Source of the DNA: Ferrovibrio sp041906005
GTDB taxonomy: Bacteria > Pseudomonadota > Alphaproteobacteria > Ferrovibrionales > Ferrovibrionaceae
Reading direction: 5' to 3'
NCBI RefSeq assembly: GCF_041906005.1
Contig: NZ_JAYRJY010000001.1
Coordinates: 682,001 to 746,000 of the forward strand
Length of the DNA: 64,000 nt
Shown: positions 33,071 to 41,899 of the stretch, one piece after another
Layout of the letters: every line of letters starts with the position of its first letter
Numbering within the stretch: position 1 is the first letter of the stretch
The notes under the pieces: generated by a model
Seen by the model: the letters and a program-made list of their open reading frames with translations, nothing else
What the model was told of the DNA's origin: nothing
Database searches by the model: none
Position numbers and translations under genes: made by a program

Positions 33071-35413
33071 ATGCGCGTCACGATCATTGGCGGCGGGCCG
33101 GCCGGCCTCTATCTCGCCCTGCTCATGAAAAAGGCGGACAACCGCCACGAGATCACCATCTACGAACGCAACCAGCCAGACGATACGTTCGGCTTCGGCG
33201 TGGTCTTTTCCGATGAAACACTGAACCAGTTCCTGGCTGAGGATGCCGGCACCTACGAGGCGATCCGCCAGAATTTCGCCTATTGGACGGAAATCGATGT
33301 GGTGGCTGGCGGTGAAACCATCCGCTCGGGCGGCCATGGCTTCTGCGGGCTGTCGCGCAAGCGGTTGCTGCAGATCCTGCAGGCCCGCTGCGCCATGGAA
33401 GGCATTCGGCTGGAATTCGGTACCGAACAGAAGGATTTCGAGACCCTGCGTCGCAACTGCGACCTGCTGATCGGCGCCGACGGCATCAACAGCCAGGTAC
33501 GCGAAACCTGGAAAGAGCAGTTCCGCCCCAGCATGGACTGGCGGCGCAACAAGTTTGTCTGGCTTGGCACGAGCCTGCCGCTCGACACCTTCACCTTTAT
33601 CTTTGAAGCCAACCAGCATGGCCTGTTCCAGGTGCATGCCTATCGCTTCGAGGAAGGACTTTCGACCTTCATTGTGGAGACGACGGAGGAAACCTGGCGT
33701 CGGGGCGGCCTGGATCAGGCCAGCGAAGCCGACACCATCGCGTATTGCGAAACCCTCTTCGCCAAACACCTGAAAGGCCACCGCCTGCTCAGCAACCGTT
33801 CGATCTGGCGCACCTTCCCCACCATCAAATGCGAGCGCTGGGTTCATGACAATGTTGTGATCATCGGCGATGCCGTGCATACGGCGCATTTCTCGATCGG
33901 CTCGGGCACCAAGCTGGCGATGGAAGATGCGATCGCGCTGAACCGCGCCCTGCATGCCGGCCATCCGGACCTGCCCAGCGCGCTGAAAGCCTTCGAGGAT
34001 GCCCGCCTGACCGAGGTCTCGATCCTGCAGCATGCCGCCCAGGTCTCGCTGGAGTGGTTCGAGCAGACCGAACGCTATCGTGATTTCGAGCCGATCCAGT
34101 TGGCCCTCAGCCTGCTGTCGCGCTCCAAGCGCGTGACCTACGACAACCTGCGCCTGCGCGATCCGGCCTTCATTGCCCAGATCGATCGCTGGTTCGCCGA
34201 GAAGGCCGCCCGGCAGGCCGGCATATCCCAGCCCACCGGCGCCAATCCGCCGCCACCGATGTTCACGCCGTTCCGCCTGCGCGGCATGATGCTGGAAAAC
34301 CGCGTGGTGGTTTCGCCGATGTGCCAATACTCGGCGGAGAATGGCATGCCCAACGACTGGACGCTGGTGCATCTGGGCAGCCGCGCCATCGGCGGCGCCG
34401 GCCTGATCCTGACCGAGATGACCGATATCGCGCCTGAGGCCCGCATCACGCCGGGATGCACGGGCTTGTGGAGTGCCGAACAGGCAAAAGCCTGGCGCCG
34501 CATCACCGATTTCGTCCACGACCACAGCCGGGCCAGGATCGGCATCCAGTTGGCCCATGCCGGCCGCAAGGGCGCCACGTGCCTGCCCTGGGCCGGCGGT
34601 TACGACCGGCCGCTGCCGCCGGATCAGGCCTGGCCGATCCTGTCTGCTTCGGCAATCCCCTATCTGCCGGAAGGGGCGGTGCCGAAAGCCATGACGCGCG
34701 CCGACATGAATCGCGTACGCGACGATTTCGTGCAATCGACGAAGCTTGCCATCGAAGCCGGCTTCGATCTGGTCGAATTGCACATGGCCCATGGCTATCT
34801 GCTGTCGAACTTCATCTCGCCACTCAGCAACACGCGCACGGATGAATATGGCGGCAGCCTGGAAAACCGCATGCGTTTCCCGCTGGAAGTGTTCGATGCC
34901 ATGCGCGCCGTCTGGCCGCAGGACAGGCCGGTGTCGGTCCGCATCTCGGCCGTCGACTGGGTGCCCGAGCGCGGACTGAGCGTCGAGGATTCGATCGCCA
35001 TCGCGAAAATGCTGAAAGCGCACGGTTGCGACCTGGTCGATGTGTCGGCCGGTCAGACCTCGACGGAAGCCAAACCGCAATACGGCCGCATGTTCCAGAC
35101 GCCGTTTTCCGACGCGATCCGTCAGGAAGCCGGCATTGCCACCATCGCCGTTGGCGCCATCACCAGCGCCGATCAGGTCAACACCATCGTCGCCTCGGGC
35201 CGCGCCGATCTCTGCGCCCTGGCCCGGCCGCATCTGGCTGATCCGTATTTCACGTTGCATGCGGCCGCCGATTACGATTGGCGCGGTGCAGCATGGCCGG
35301 TGCAGTACGAGGCCGGGCGGGACCAATGGTACCAATTGCGCACCCGCGAACGCGAAGAAGCGCGGGCGGCCGATGCTTTTGCAAAGCAGCGCGCGCGACG
35401 CGATGAAATCTAG
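33071..35413 (+). CDS. Fused aryl-CoA monooxygenase / Old Yellow Enzyme-type reductase
   Basis: 780 residues, GGGGAGA ribosome site. Residues ~1-385 are a class A flavoprotein monooxygenase: IIGGGPAGLYLALLMKK, then the GD motif VIIGDAVHTAHFSIGSGTK. Residues ~397-765 are an FMN Old Yellow Enzyme: FTPFRLRGMMLENRVVVSPM, IQLAHAGRKG, and HMAHGYLLSNFISPLSNTR with the His pair. This layout is that of 2-aminobenzoyl-CoA monooxygenase/reductase and proteins annotated as salicylyl-CoA 5-hydroxylase/oxidoreductase. It would hydroxylate and then reduce an aryl-CoA. No CoA ligase or beta-oxidation gene is adjacent, so the substrate is inferred only by family. Confidence 0.9.
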   Translation: MRVTIIGGGPAGLYLALLMKKADNRHEITIYERNQPDDTFGFGVVFSDETLNQFLAEDAGTYEAIRQNFAYWTEIDVVAGGETIRSGGHGFCGLSRKRLLQILQARCAMEGIRLEFGTEQKDFETLRRNCDLLIGADGINSQVRETWKEQFRPSMDWRRNKFVWLGTSLPLDTFTFIFEANQHGLFQVHAYRFEEGLSTFIVETTEETWRRGGLDQASEADTIAYCETLFAKHLKGHRLLSNRSIWRTFPTIKCERWVHDNVVIIGDAVHTAHFSIGSGTKLAMEDAIALNRALHAGHPDLPSALKAFEDARLTEVSILQHAAQVSLEWFEQTERYRDFEPIQLALSLLSRSKRVTYDNLRLRDPAFIAQIDRWFAEKAARQAGISQPTGANPPPPMFTPFRLRGMMLENRVVVSPMCQYSAENGMPNDWTLVHLGSRAIGGAGLILTEMTDIAPEARITPGCTGLWSAEQAKAWRRITDFVHDHSRARIGIQLAHAGRKGATCLPWAGGYDRPLPPDQAWPILSASAIPYLPEGAVPKAMTRADMNRVRDDFVQSTKLAIEAGFDLVELHMAHGYLLSNFISPLSNTRTDEYGGSLENRMRFPLEVFDAMRAVWPQDRPVSVRISAVDWVPERGLSVEDSIAIAKMLKAHGCDLVDVSAGQTSTEAKPQYGRMFQTPFSDAIRQEAGIATIAVGAITSADQVNTIVASGRADLCALARPHLADPYFTLHAAADYDWRGAAWPVQYEAGRDQWYQLRTREREEARAADAFAKQRARRDEI

Positions 35414-35505
35414 AATCGGCGATGAAGTCTGTCCGCAAACTCTGTCGCATGCGGATGGCTCTGGTGTAGGCTTTCCGAAGCCCAACAGAGTCCAGGAAAA
35501 TCCCA

Positions 35506-37110
35506 ATGCGTGATCTGCAATTGCCCGGCCGCTCGGTGGTCATGGGCCGCAACGGCGCCGCTGCCACGTCTCATGCGCTCGCAACGCAGGCCGCCATCGA
35601 GATTCTGCGACGCGGTGGTAACGCGACCGATGCGGCGATCGCCGCCTGCGCCGTGCAATGCGTGGTCGAACCTGGTTCGACCGGCATCGGCGGCGACAAT
35701 TTCGTGCTCTATGCGCCGGCCGGCACCGACCTGCGCGCCGGCGGCAAGGTCTATGGCCTGAACGGTTCGGGCCGCGCACCCAAGGGCCTGAGCGCGGATT
35801 ACCTGCTGAAGCAGGGGATCAGGGAAATCGGCCTGACCTCCGTGCATGCGGTCACCATCCCCGGTGCCATCGACGCCTGGAGCAAACTGAATGCGCGTTT
35901 CGGCAGCATGCCGCTGGCCGAATTGCTGCAGCCCGCCATCCGCCATGCCGAAGACGGTTTCCCCATCACCGAACGCGTCGCCACCGACTGGGGCCGCAAC
36001 GAGACCAAGCTGAAAGCCGACGCCAACACGGCGCGCATGTGGCTGAAGGACGGCCGCGCGCCGCGGGCCGGTGAGGTTTTCCGCCAGCCCGAGCATGCGA
36101 AGGTGTTCCGCGAAGTGGCGGCAAAGGGTCGCGACGGCTTCTATACCGGCTGGGTCGCCGAGGACATGGTGGAATACCTGCGCAGCCTGGGCGGCACCCA
36201 TGCGCTGGAGGATTTCGCCACCCAGGAGGCATTCTGGGTCGAGCCGATCAGCACCAGCTATCGCGGCATTGAGCTGCTTGAGATTCCGCCCAATGGCGTG
36301 GGCATCACCACCCTGCTGATGCTCAATATCCTGAGCGGCTTCGACTTGAGCAAATACGATCCGGTCGGTATCGAACGTTTCCATATCGAGGCGGAAGCCA
36401 CGCGGCTCGCTTTCCAGATGCGCGATACCTACGTGGCTGATCCCGCCTTTGCCGAGGTGCCGGTCGAGAAGATTCTGTCCGCGGGCTTCGCCGACGAATT
36501 GCGCAGCCGCATCGACCTGAAGAAAGCCATGCCGGTACTCAGCCCGGCCGGCGGCACCACCTATCGCGACACCGTCTATATCAGCGTGGTGGACGACAAG
36601 GGCAATGCCTGCTCCTTCATCAACTCACTGTTCTGGCCCTACGGCACCGGCCTGAGCAGCCCCAGAACCGGCGTCCTGCTGCAGAATCGCGGATCCGGTT
36701 TCCGTGTCGATCCGGCGCATCCCAATTGCGTCGCGCCGCATAAACGTCCGCTGCATACCATCATCCCGGCGATGGCGATGAAGGATGGCAAGCCCTGGCT
36801 GTGTTTCGGCGTGATGGGCGGTGGCTTCCAGCCAGTCGGCCAGTCGCATGTGCTGACCAACATCCTGGATTTCGGCATGAATGTTCAGGAAGCCATCGAC
36901 TGCGCGCGCGGCTTCTTCCAGATGGGCCGTTTCGAGGCCGAACGCGGCATCCGCGAGGATGTGCTGAACGGCCTCGCCGCGCTGGGGCACGAGATCAAGA
37001 TGGCCGAGATGCCCCATGGCGGCGGCCAGGCCATCATGATCGATCGCGCCAATGGCGTGTTGCAGGCCGGTTCGGATCCGCGCAAGGACGGCTGCGCGCT
37101 CGCCTATTGA
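35506..37110 (+). CDS. Gamma-glutamyltransferase-family protein
   Basis: 534 residues with no signal peptide, unlike the classic periplasmic GGT. Family pattern: GRNGAAATSHALATQAAIEIL and GGNATDAAIAA at the N-terminus, GIGGDNFVLY, and the predicted self-cleavage region GGTTYRDTVYISVVDDKGN, where the Thr of DTVYISVVD would be the nucleophile. Such cytosolic-looking homologues include cephalosporin-acylase-like and gamma-glutamyl-compound hydrolases. It follows the fused hydroxylase after 92 bases on the same strand. Substrate unknown. Confidence 0.87.
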   Translation: MRDLQLPGRSVVMGRNGAAATSHALATQAAIEILRRGGNATDAAIAACAVQCVVEPGSTGIGGDNFVLYAPAGTDLRAGGKVYGLNGSGRAPKGLSADYLLKQGIREIGLTSVHAVTIPGAIDAWSKLNARFGSMPLAELLQPAIRHAEDGFPITERVATDWGRNETKLKADANTARMWLKDGRAPRAGEVFRQPEHAKVFREVAAKGRDGFYTGWVAEDMVEYLRSLGGTHALEDFATQEAFWVEPISTSYRGIELLEIPPNGVGITTLLMLNILSGFDLSKYDPVGIERFHIEAEATRLAFQMRDTYVADPAFAEVPVEKILSAGFADELRSRIDLKKAMPVLSPAGGTTYRDTVYISVVDDKGNACSFINSLFWPYGTGLSSPRTGVLLQNRGSGFRVDPAHPNCVAPHKRPLHTIIPAMAMKDGKPWLCFGVMGGGFQPVGQSHVLTNILDFGMNVQEAIDCARGFFQMGRFEAERGIREDVLNGLAALGHEIKMAEMPHGGGQAIMIDRANGVLQAGSDPRKDGCALAY

Positions 37111-37197
37111 GAACTGGCTTACTGCCCCCACTCAAGACCGTCACCTCGGGCGAACCTTGGGGTGAGGCCGGGGTCCCATTTTGCCGACACGGAATGG

Positions 37198-37241
37198 CAT
37201 CCCGGCTCGCGCGCCGTTAACGACGGCGTTTGACCGGGATG
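37198..37241. repeat. Nested REP-like palindrome
   Basis: Outer arms CATCCCGG (37198-37205) and CCGGGATG (37234-37241) enclose inner arms CGCCGT (37212-37217) and ACGGCG (37223-37228) with a 5-base loop. It lies in the 137-base gap between convergent stops. Its form resembles dispersed intergenic palindromes; it could also end both transcripts, though no T run follows. Confidence 0.55.
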
Positions 37242-37247
37242 ACGGAG

Positions 37248-37778
37248 TTACCCCCTCGGCGGAAAGCCCGGCGCCCCCGGCTCCCGCTCAACGCCGGTTG
37301 CGTTCACCATGAACGAGACCATGTGGTAAAAGCCGACCAGCGAGATGATCTCCACCATCTGCGCGGCATCGAAGCAGGCGCTGGCCTCGGCCCACAAGGC
37401 ATCGTCGATGCCGGCGCCGTGCACCAGCGCCCCCACCAGCCGGATCAATATGGCCTCGTCGCCCTGCCAGTCACTGGCCTGGCCGTGCACCGTGGCGGCA
37501 ATTTCGGCCGGCGTGAAGCCGGCCTTGGCCGCGAAGAAGGCGACATGCACGCCCCATTCGTATTCGGCCCTCAGCAGGGCGGTGGTGCGCAGGATCACCA
37601 CTTCACGCTGCCGCAGGGTGATCGACCCCTTGTCGAGCAGCCCGCCCTCCTTCCAGCGCGTCAGGACGCGCGGGTTATGGGCCACCGTGCGGAACAGCGC
37701 GATGTCGGCCGGCATCTGCGCCAGGGCGGCGGCGGCTTCGGCGGAATGGGGCGGAGCCAGGGGGCTGAGGCGAGGCAT
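37248..37778 (-). CDS. Carboxymuconolactone decarboxylase-family protein
   Basis: 176 residues. The CMD/AhpD-like fold is shown by LRQREVVILRTTALLRAEYEWGVHVAFFAAKAGFT and the later FDAAQMVEIISLVGFYHMVSFMVNATG. The CxxC of peroxidase-type AhpD is missing (the site reads EYEWGVH), so a decarboxylase or unknown role fits better. It is divergent from an HxlR regulator with two matching operators in between, so its expression is probably repressed or induced by that regulator. Confidence 0.88.
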   Translation of the reverse strand: MPRLSPLAPPHSAEAAAALAQMPADIALFRTVAHNPRVLTRWKEGGLLDKGSITLRQREVVILRTTALLRAEYEWGVHVAFFAAKAGFTPAEIAATVHGQASDWQGDEAILIRLVGALVHGAGIDDALWAEASACFDAAQMVEIISLVGFYHMVSFMVNATGVEREPGAPGFPPRG

Positions 37779-37798
37779 GGCGGCGGGCCTTTCTTTGT

Positions 37799-37840
37799 GC
37801 TATGAATTCCGTAGCACAATACCGCTACGAAATCCGTAGC
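37799..37840. promoter_or_regulatory. Twin 17-bp palindromic operators for the HxlR regulator
   Basis: GCTATGAATTCCGTAGC (37799-37815) and GCTACGAAATCCGTAGC (37824-37840) are copies of one dyad, GCTA-N9-TAGC, differing at two positions and spaced 25 bases start to start. They fill the short gap between the divergent CMD and HxlR genes. HxlR proteins bind paired dyads near their own promoters, so these are very likely its sites. Confidence 0.75.
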
Positions 37841-37862
37841 GCAAGCCCCGTGTGAGGTCCGC

Positions 37863-38186
37863 ATGCCTGTTTCGCCCCGTCGCTCCGTCCGCGGTTCCGC
37901 CACCGGCCGGCCGATCATGGCCGTGCTGGACCTGCTGGGCCGGCGCTGGAGCCTGCGTGTGCTGTGGGAATTGCGGGATGGTCCCCTGACCTTCCGTGCG
38001 TTGCAGGCCGCCTGCGACGACATCTCGCCCAGCGTGCTGCAGCAGCGGCTGAAGGATCTGCGGCAGGGCGCACTGGTGGATCATGACGGCGAAGGGTATG
38101 CCCTGACCGCTTCGGCGCGGGCACTCATGCCGACCCTGCTGGCACTGAACGACTGGGCAGAGGATTGGGCTGAAACCCGAGCCTAG
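37863..38186 (+). CDS. HxlR-family transcriptional regulator
   Basis: 107 residues, one winged helix-turn-helix of the HxlR type: AVLDLLGRRWSLRVLWELRDGPLTFRAL, then ISPSVLQQRLKDLRQGALV and a beta wing. The single N-terminal Cys found in redox-sensing HypR/YodB members is absent; one Cys occurs later (AACDDIS). It is divergent from the CMD gene with twin operators between, and ends overlapping the YeiH gene tail by four bases. Confidence 0.9.
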   Translation: MPVSPRRSVRGSATGRPIMAVLDLLGRRWSLRVLWELRDGPLTFRALQAACDDISPSVLQQRLKDLRQGALVDHDGEGYALTASARALMPTLLALNDWAEDWAETRA

Positions 38187-39166
38187 AAAAAGATCAGCAA
38201 TCCCAGGAGCACGAAGCCGAGCAGGATGACGGTTTCGGCCAGGATCAGGACCAGCGGCTTCCAGCCGAGGGCGAAGAGTTCGGCGAACGACGTCTTCACG
38301 CCCAGCGCCGAGATCGCCACCAGCAGGCACCAGCGCGATATCTCCGAAACGCCGTTCACCACGATCGCCGGCAGGGTCACGACGCTGCCCAGCACAACCA
38401 GTGCCACGAACCCGATCAGGAAATGCGGCAGCAGCGGCTGCGTCTGTGTCGCCTGGCCATCGCCCGCGACGCGAAAGGCCCAGCCAACCATCACCACCAC
38501 CGGCAACAGGCAGGCCACGCGCACCAGCTTGACGAAGGTCGCCACATCGCCGGCCTGCGGCGACACGGTCAGACCGGCGCCCAGCACCTGGGCCACATCG
38601 TGGATGGTGGCGCCGAACAGCACGCCGGCGGCGGTTTCATCCAGGCCCAGCGTTTTGGCCAGCAACGGATAGACGATCATCGCCAGTGTGGAAAGGGCGG
38701 TAACGCCGATCACGGTGAGCAGGGTCAGGCGTTCGGATTGCGGCGACCGCGGCAGCGCCGCCGAGATCGCCATCGCAGCCGAAGCACCGCAGATGCCCAC
38801 CGCGCCGCCCGACAGCACGCCCTCTGCCGCAGACCGCCCCGCCAGCCGCGCCAGCAGCAGGCCGCTGCACAACGCCACCGCCACGCCGCACACGGCCAGC
38901 AGCACCGGCACCAGCCCGAGATCGGCGATGCGGTCGAAGGTGATGCGGATGCCCAGCAAAGCCACGCCGATGCGCAGGACGCTGCGTGCGGCCAGGTCGA
39001 TGCCGGGGCGTACCCGGGCATCGGCGCTGAGGAAATTGAAGGCCATGCCCAGCAGCAGGGCAAGCAGGAAGGGCGGGCCGCCGTAATGATCGGCGATGAA
39101 CCCGACAGCCAGCGCGACGGTGACGGCCACCGTCAGGCCGGGCAAGGGGCGGCGCAACTGTTCCAT
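38183..39166 (-). CDS. YeiH-family (UPF0324) putative sulfate exporter
   Basis: 327 residues, about ten hydrophobic segments. The family stretch GGAVGICGASAAMAISAAL and the later FGATIHDVAQVLGAG are present. YeiH proteins are predicted anion exporters, often linked with taurine or sulfite metabolism, but the transported ion is not established. The lipoprotein gene next to it has the same direction with a 16-base gap. Confidence 0.9.
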   Translation of the reverse strand: MEQLRRPLPGLTVAVTVALAVGFIADHYGGPPFLLALLLGMAFNFLSADARVRPGIDLAARSVLRIGVALLGIRITFDRIADLGLVPVLLAVCGVAVALCSGLLLARLAGRSAAEGVLSGGAVGICGASAAMAISAALPRSPQSERLTLLTVIGVTALSTLAMIVYPLLAKTLGLDETAAGVLFGATIHDVAQVLGAGLTVSPQAGDVATFVKLVRVACLLPVVVMVGWAFRVAGDGQATQTQPLLPHFLIGFVALVVLGSVVTLPAIVVNGVSEISRWCLLVAISALGVKTSFAELFALGWKPLVLILAETVILLGFVLLGLLIFF

Positions 39167-39182
39167 GATCGGGAAACGCCGG

Positions 39183-39728
39183 TCAGAAGCCGCGCTGCTG
39201 GCGGTTTTTCTCCAACTGGTCGCGTGGCATTTCCAGGCCGATCAGGATTTCGAAATCGCTGGTGCGGCGGCCGGTCAGCGGTACGCGCTGTTCCAGTTCC
39301 TCGATCACCACGACACGGCGACGACCTTCGCGGAAGGGCACGCGGGCGACAAAGCGCTCGCGCGAGAGCACATTCTGCTGCTTGTCGACGATGGCGATGA
39401 AATAAGGCACCTGCGCCTCGGCAACCGTCGCGGCCGGGCCGCGCGTGGCGGCCACCTGCAGCGTGAAGGTCACGACCACCACGCTCTGTTTGTCTTCGTA
39501 TTTGCACTCGCCGTTATAATCGAGCAACTCAGTCTCGAAGGTCACGTCGGTCAGATCGCGGCCGGGACCATCGCGGAACTGGGTGGACTTCTGCGCATCC
39601 CCCAGGATACCGACCCGCGGACAGGGCGGCAGATTCGGCCGCTTGGAACTGCAGCCTGCCAGCAATCCCGCCGTGATCAGCAGGGCCAGAACGGAGAACG
39701 TGGTCAGGCGGGAAAAACGCAGGGTCAT
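39183..39728 (-). CDS. Predicted lipoprotein of unknown function
   Basis: 181 residues from ATG 39728. A type II signal peptide ends in LLAGC, so the Cys would be lipidated; the next residues SSKRP favour the outer membrane. The mature part (about 155 residues) has two Cys early on and a beta-rich pattern (VVVVTFTLQVAATRG, YFIAIVDKQQNVLSRERF). No family is recognised with certainty. It precedes the YeiH exporter by 16 bases in the same direction, so a shared transcript is possible. Confidence 0.75.
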   Translation of the reverse strand: MTLRFSRLTTFSVLALLITAGLLAGCSSKRPNLPPCPRVGILGDAQKSTQFRDGPGRDLTDVTFETELLDYNGECKYEDKQSVVVVTFTLQVAATRGPAATVAEAQVPYFIAIVDKQQNVLSRERFVARVPFREGRRRVVVIEELEQRVPLTGRRTSDFEILIGLEMPRDQLEKNRQQRGF

Positions 39729-39933
39729 GTGCGGCACTCACCGGTCGGGATGTGCGCTTGGGGCATGCCGCCGGCCATGGCAGCCTTTCCTTCGCGCGAC
39801 GAGTGTACTAGCTTGCCCGGCAGTTTCAGGGCCCCCTCTGTATAGAAGAGGGCACCGCCCCAGACAAGCGACTGGCCCACGCAACCGGGCCGCAACCCGT
39901 TGATCTGCAAAGGCTGATTTAGGCCCGTTCGTC

Positions 39934-40896
39934 ATGATCCCCGCTGACCGCCCCCCGATCACCCTCGTCCTGGCCGCCCCGCGCGGTTTCTGCGCCGGCG
40001 TGGATCGGGCCATCCAGATCGTGGAACGGGCGCTGGAGCGTTTCGGCGCGCCGGTCTATGTGCGCCACGAGATCGTGCATAACCGCTTCGTGGTCGACAG
40101 CCTGGCCGCCAAAGGCGCCGTCTTTGTCGACGAGCTGGACGAGGTGCCGCCGGGCGCGCATGTGGTCTTTTCGGCGCATGGCGTGCCGAAGTCGGTGCCG
40201 GCCGATGCCCAGGCCCGCGCCCTCTCCTATCTGGATGCCACCTGCCCGCTGGTCAGCAAGGTTCATCGCGAGGCCGAGCGCCATCACCGTGAAGGCCGCC
40301 GCATCGTGCTGATCGGCCATGCCGGCCATCCGGAAGTGATCGGCACCATGGGCCAGTTGCCGATGGGCGCCGTGTTGCTGATCGAAACCGTCGCCGATGT
40401 GGAACGGCTGGCCGTCACCCCCGGTGAACCGCTGGCCTATATCACCCAGACCACGTTGTCGGTGGATGACACGGCCGAGATCATCGCGGCTCTGCGCCGG
40501 CACTTCCCGCAGATCGAAGGGCCGAAAAAGGAAGATATCTGCTACGCCACCACCAATCGTCAGGCCGCGGTGAAGGCGATCGCCAGCGATTGCGACGCCG
40601 TGCTGGTGATCGGCGCGCCGAATTCCTCCAACTCGCTGCGCCTGGTGGAAGTGGCCAAACGCGCCGGCTGTCGCCAGGCATTGCTGGTCCAGCGCGCCGC
40701 CGATATCGACTGGGCCTTGCTGAACGGCATCCGCAGCGTGGGCATCACGGCTGGCGCCAGCGCGCCGGAAGTGCTGGTCGAGGAAGTGATCGAGGCCTTC
40801 CGCCGGCGCTTTGACGTGACCGTGCGCGAAATCGAGACCGCCACGGAATCCGTGCAGTTCAAGCTGCCCACCGCCCTCGAAACTCCCGCTGCCTGA
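39934..40896 (+). CDS. ispH: 4-hydroxy-3-methylbut-2-enyl diphosphate reductase
   Basis: 320 residues. The iron-sulfur Cys positions are visible: GFCAGVDRAI (first Cys), DATCPLVSKVH (second), and ICYATTNRQ (third), plus HHREGRRIVLIGHAGHPEV and NSSNSLRL of the substrate pocket. IspH makes IPP and DMAPP from HMBPP in the last step of the MEP pathway. It is the first gene of ispH-thrB-rnhA, with a 9-base gap to thrB. Confidence 0.97.
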   Translation: MIPADRPPITLVLAAPRGFCAGVDRAIQIVERALERFGAPVYVRHEIVHNRFVVDSLAAKGAVFVDELDEVPPGAHVVFSAHGVPKSVPADAQARALSYLDATCPLVSKVHREAERHHREGRRIVLIGHAGHPEVIGTMGQLPMGAVLLIETVADVERLAVTPGEPLAYITQTTLSVDDTAEIIAALRRHFPQIEGPKKEDICYATTNRQAAVKAIASDCDAVLVIGAPNSSNSLRLVEVAKRAGCRQALLVQRAADIDWALLNGIRSVGITAGASAPEVLVEEVIEAFRRRFDVTVREIETATESVQFKLPTALETPAA

Positions 40897-40905
40897 TCCC
40901 GCTCC

Positions 40906-41895
40906 ATGGCTGTCTATACCGAAATCGACGACGACCAACTGGCCGCCCTGCTGGCCCGTTACGACCTCGGCACGGCCATCTCCTGCAAGGGGATCGCCGA
41001 AGGCGTGGAGAATTCCAATTATCTGCTGGTCACCGAGAAAGATACCTACATCCTCACGCTCTACGAGCGCCGGGTGAAGCGCGACGACCTGCCCTATTTC
41101 CTCGACCTGATGAACCATCTGGCGGCCAAGGGACTGGCCTGCCCGACCGCGATCCATGACCGCGAAGGCAACACGCTGAACGAGGTGGCCGGCCGTCCCT
41201 GCGCCATCATCAGCTTTCTTAAAGGCGTCTGGCCGCGCAAGCCGAATGCCAGGCATTGCCAGGAACTGGGCATGGCCACGGCAAAGCTGCACCTGGCCGG
41301 GCGCGACTTTCCGATGCAGCGCGTCAACGCGTTGAGCGTGGATGGCTGGGCCAAGCTGGTGGCCGATTGCCAGCCCAATGCCGACAGCGTGCGGCCGGGG
41401 CTGGCCCAGGAAATCCTGCGCGAATTCGATGGGCTGAAGGCCGGCTGGCCCGATGCACCGGGCCGCGCCGGCGACCGCCCCCTGCCCCACGGCGTGATCC
41501 ATGCCGATCTGTTCCCCGACAATGTCTTTTTCCTGGGCGAGCAGTTCAGCGGCTTCATCGACTTCTACTTTGCCTGTAACGACTATTTCGCCTACGACCT
41601 GGCGATCTGCCTGAATGCCTGGTGCTTTGAGGCCGATGGCGCCTTCAACGTCACCAAGGCCAGAGCCTTGCTGAACGGCTATGAAAGCGTGCGCCCCCTG
41701 ACCGATGGCGAGGTGCACAGCCTGCCCCTGTTTGCCCGCGGCGCGGCGCTGCGCTTCCTGCTGACGCGTTTATATGACTGGCTCAATCAGGTGCCCGGCG
41801 CGCTGGTCAAGCCGAAAGACCCGCTGGAATACTGGCAGAAGCTGAAATTCCATCGTCAGGTTCTGGGCGCCTCGGCCTATGGCATCGAGCGCTGA
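40906..41895 (+). CDS. thrB: Homoserine kinase (aminoglycoside-kinase fold)
   Basis: 329 residues of the ThrB2 type used by alphaproteobacteria, an APH-like kinase unrelated to the GHMP ThrB. Seen: ENSNYLLVTEKDTYILTLYERRV near the start, the catalytic HGVIHADLFPDNVFF (about 197-211) and GFIDFYFACNDYFAYDLAICLN with the metal Asp. It makes O-phosphohomoserine, the substrate of ThrC, whose gene lies 4.5 kb away. rnhA begins five bases after its stop. Confidence 0.95.
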   Translation: MAVYTEIDDDQLAALLARYDLGTAISCKGIAEGVENSNYLLVTEKDTYILTLYERRVKRDDLPYFLDLMNHLAAKGLACPTAIHDREGNTLNEVAGRPCAIISFLKGVWPRKPNARHCQELGMATAKLHLAGRDFPMQRVNALSVDGWAKLVADCQPNADSVRPGLAQEILREFDGLKAGWPDAPGRAGDRPLPHGVIHADLFPDNVFFLGEQFSGFIDFYFACNDYFAYDLAICLNAWCFEADGAFNVTKARALLNGYESVRPLTDGEVHSLPLFARGAALRFLLTRLYDWLNQVPGALVKPKDPLEYWQKLKFHRQVLGASAYGIER

Positions 41896-41899
41896 GATC

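Noticed and set aside
39834..39852. CCCTCT/AGAGGG hairpin upstream of ispH as a riboswitch or terminator
   Set aside because: Six-base arms only, no T run, and no recognisable riboswitch core.
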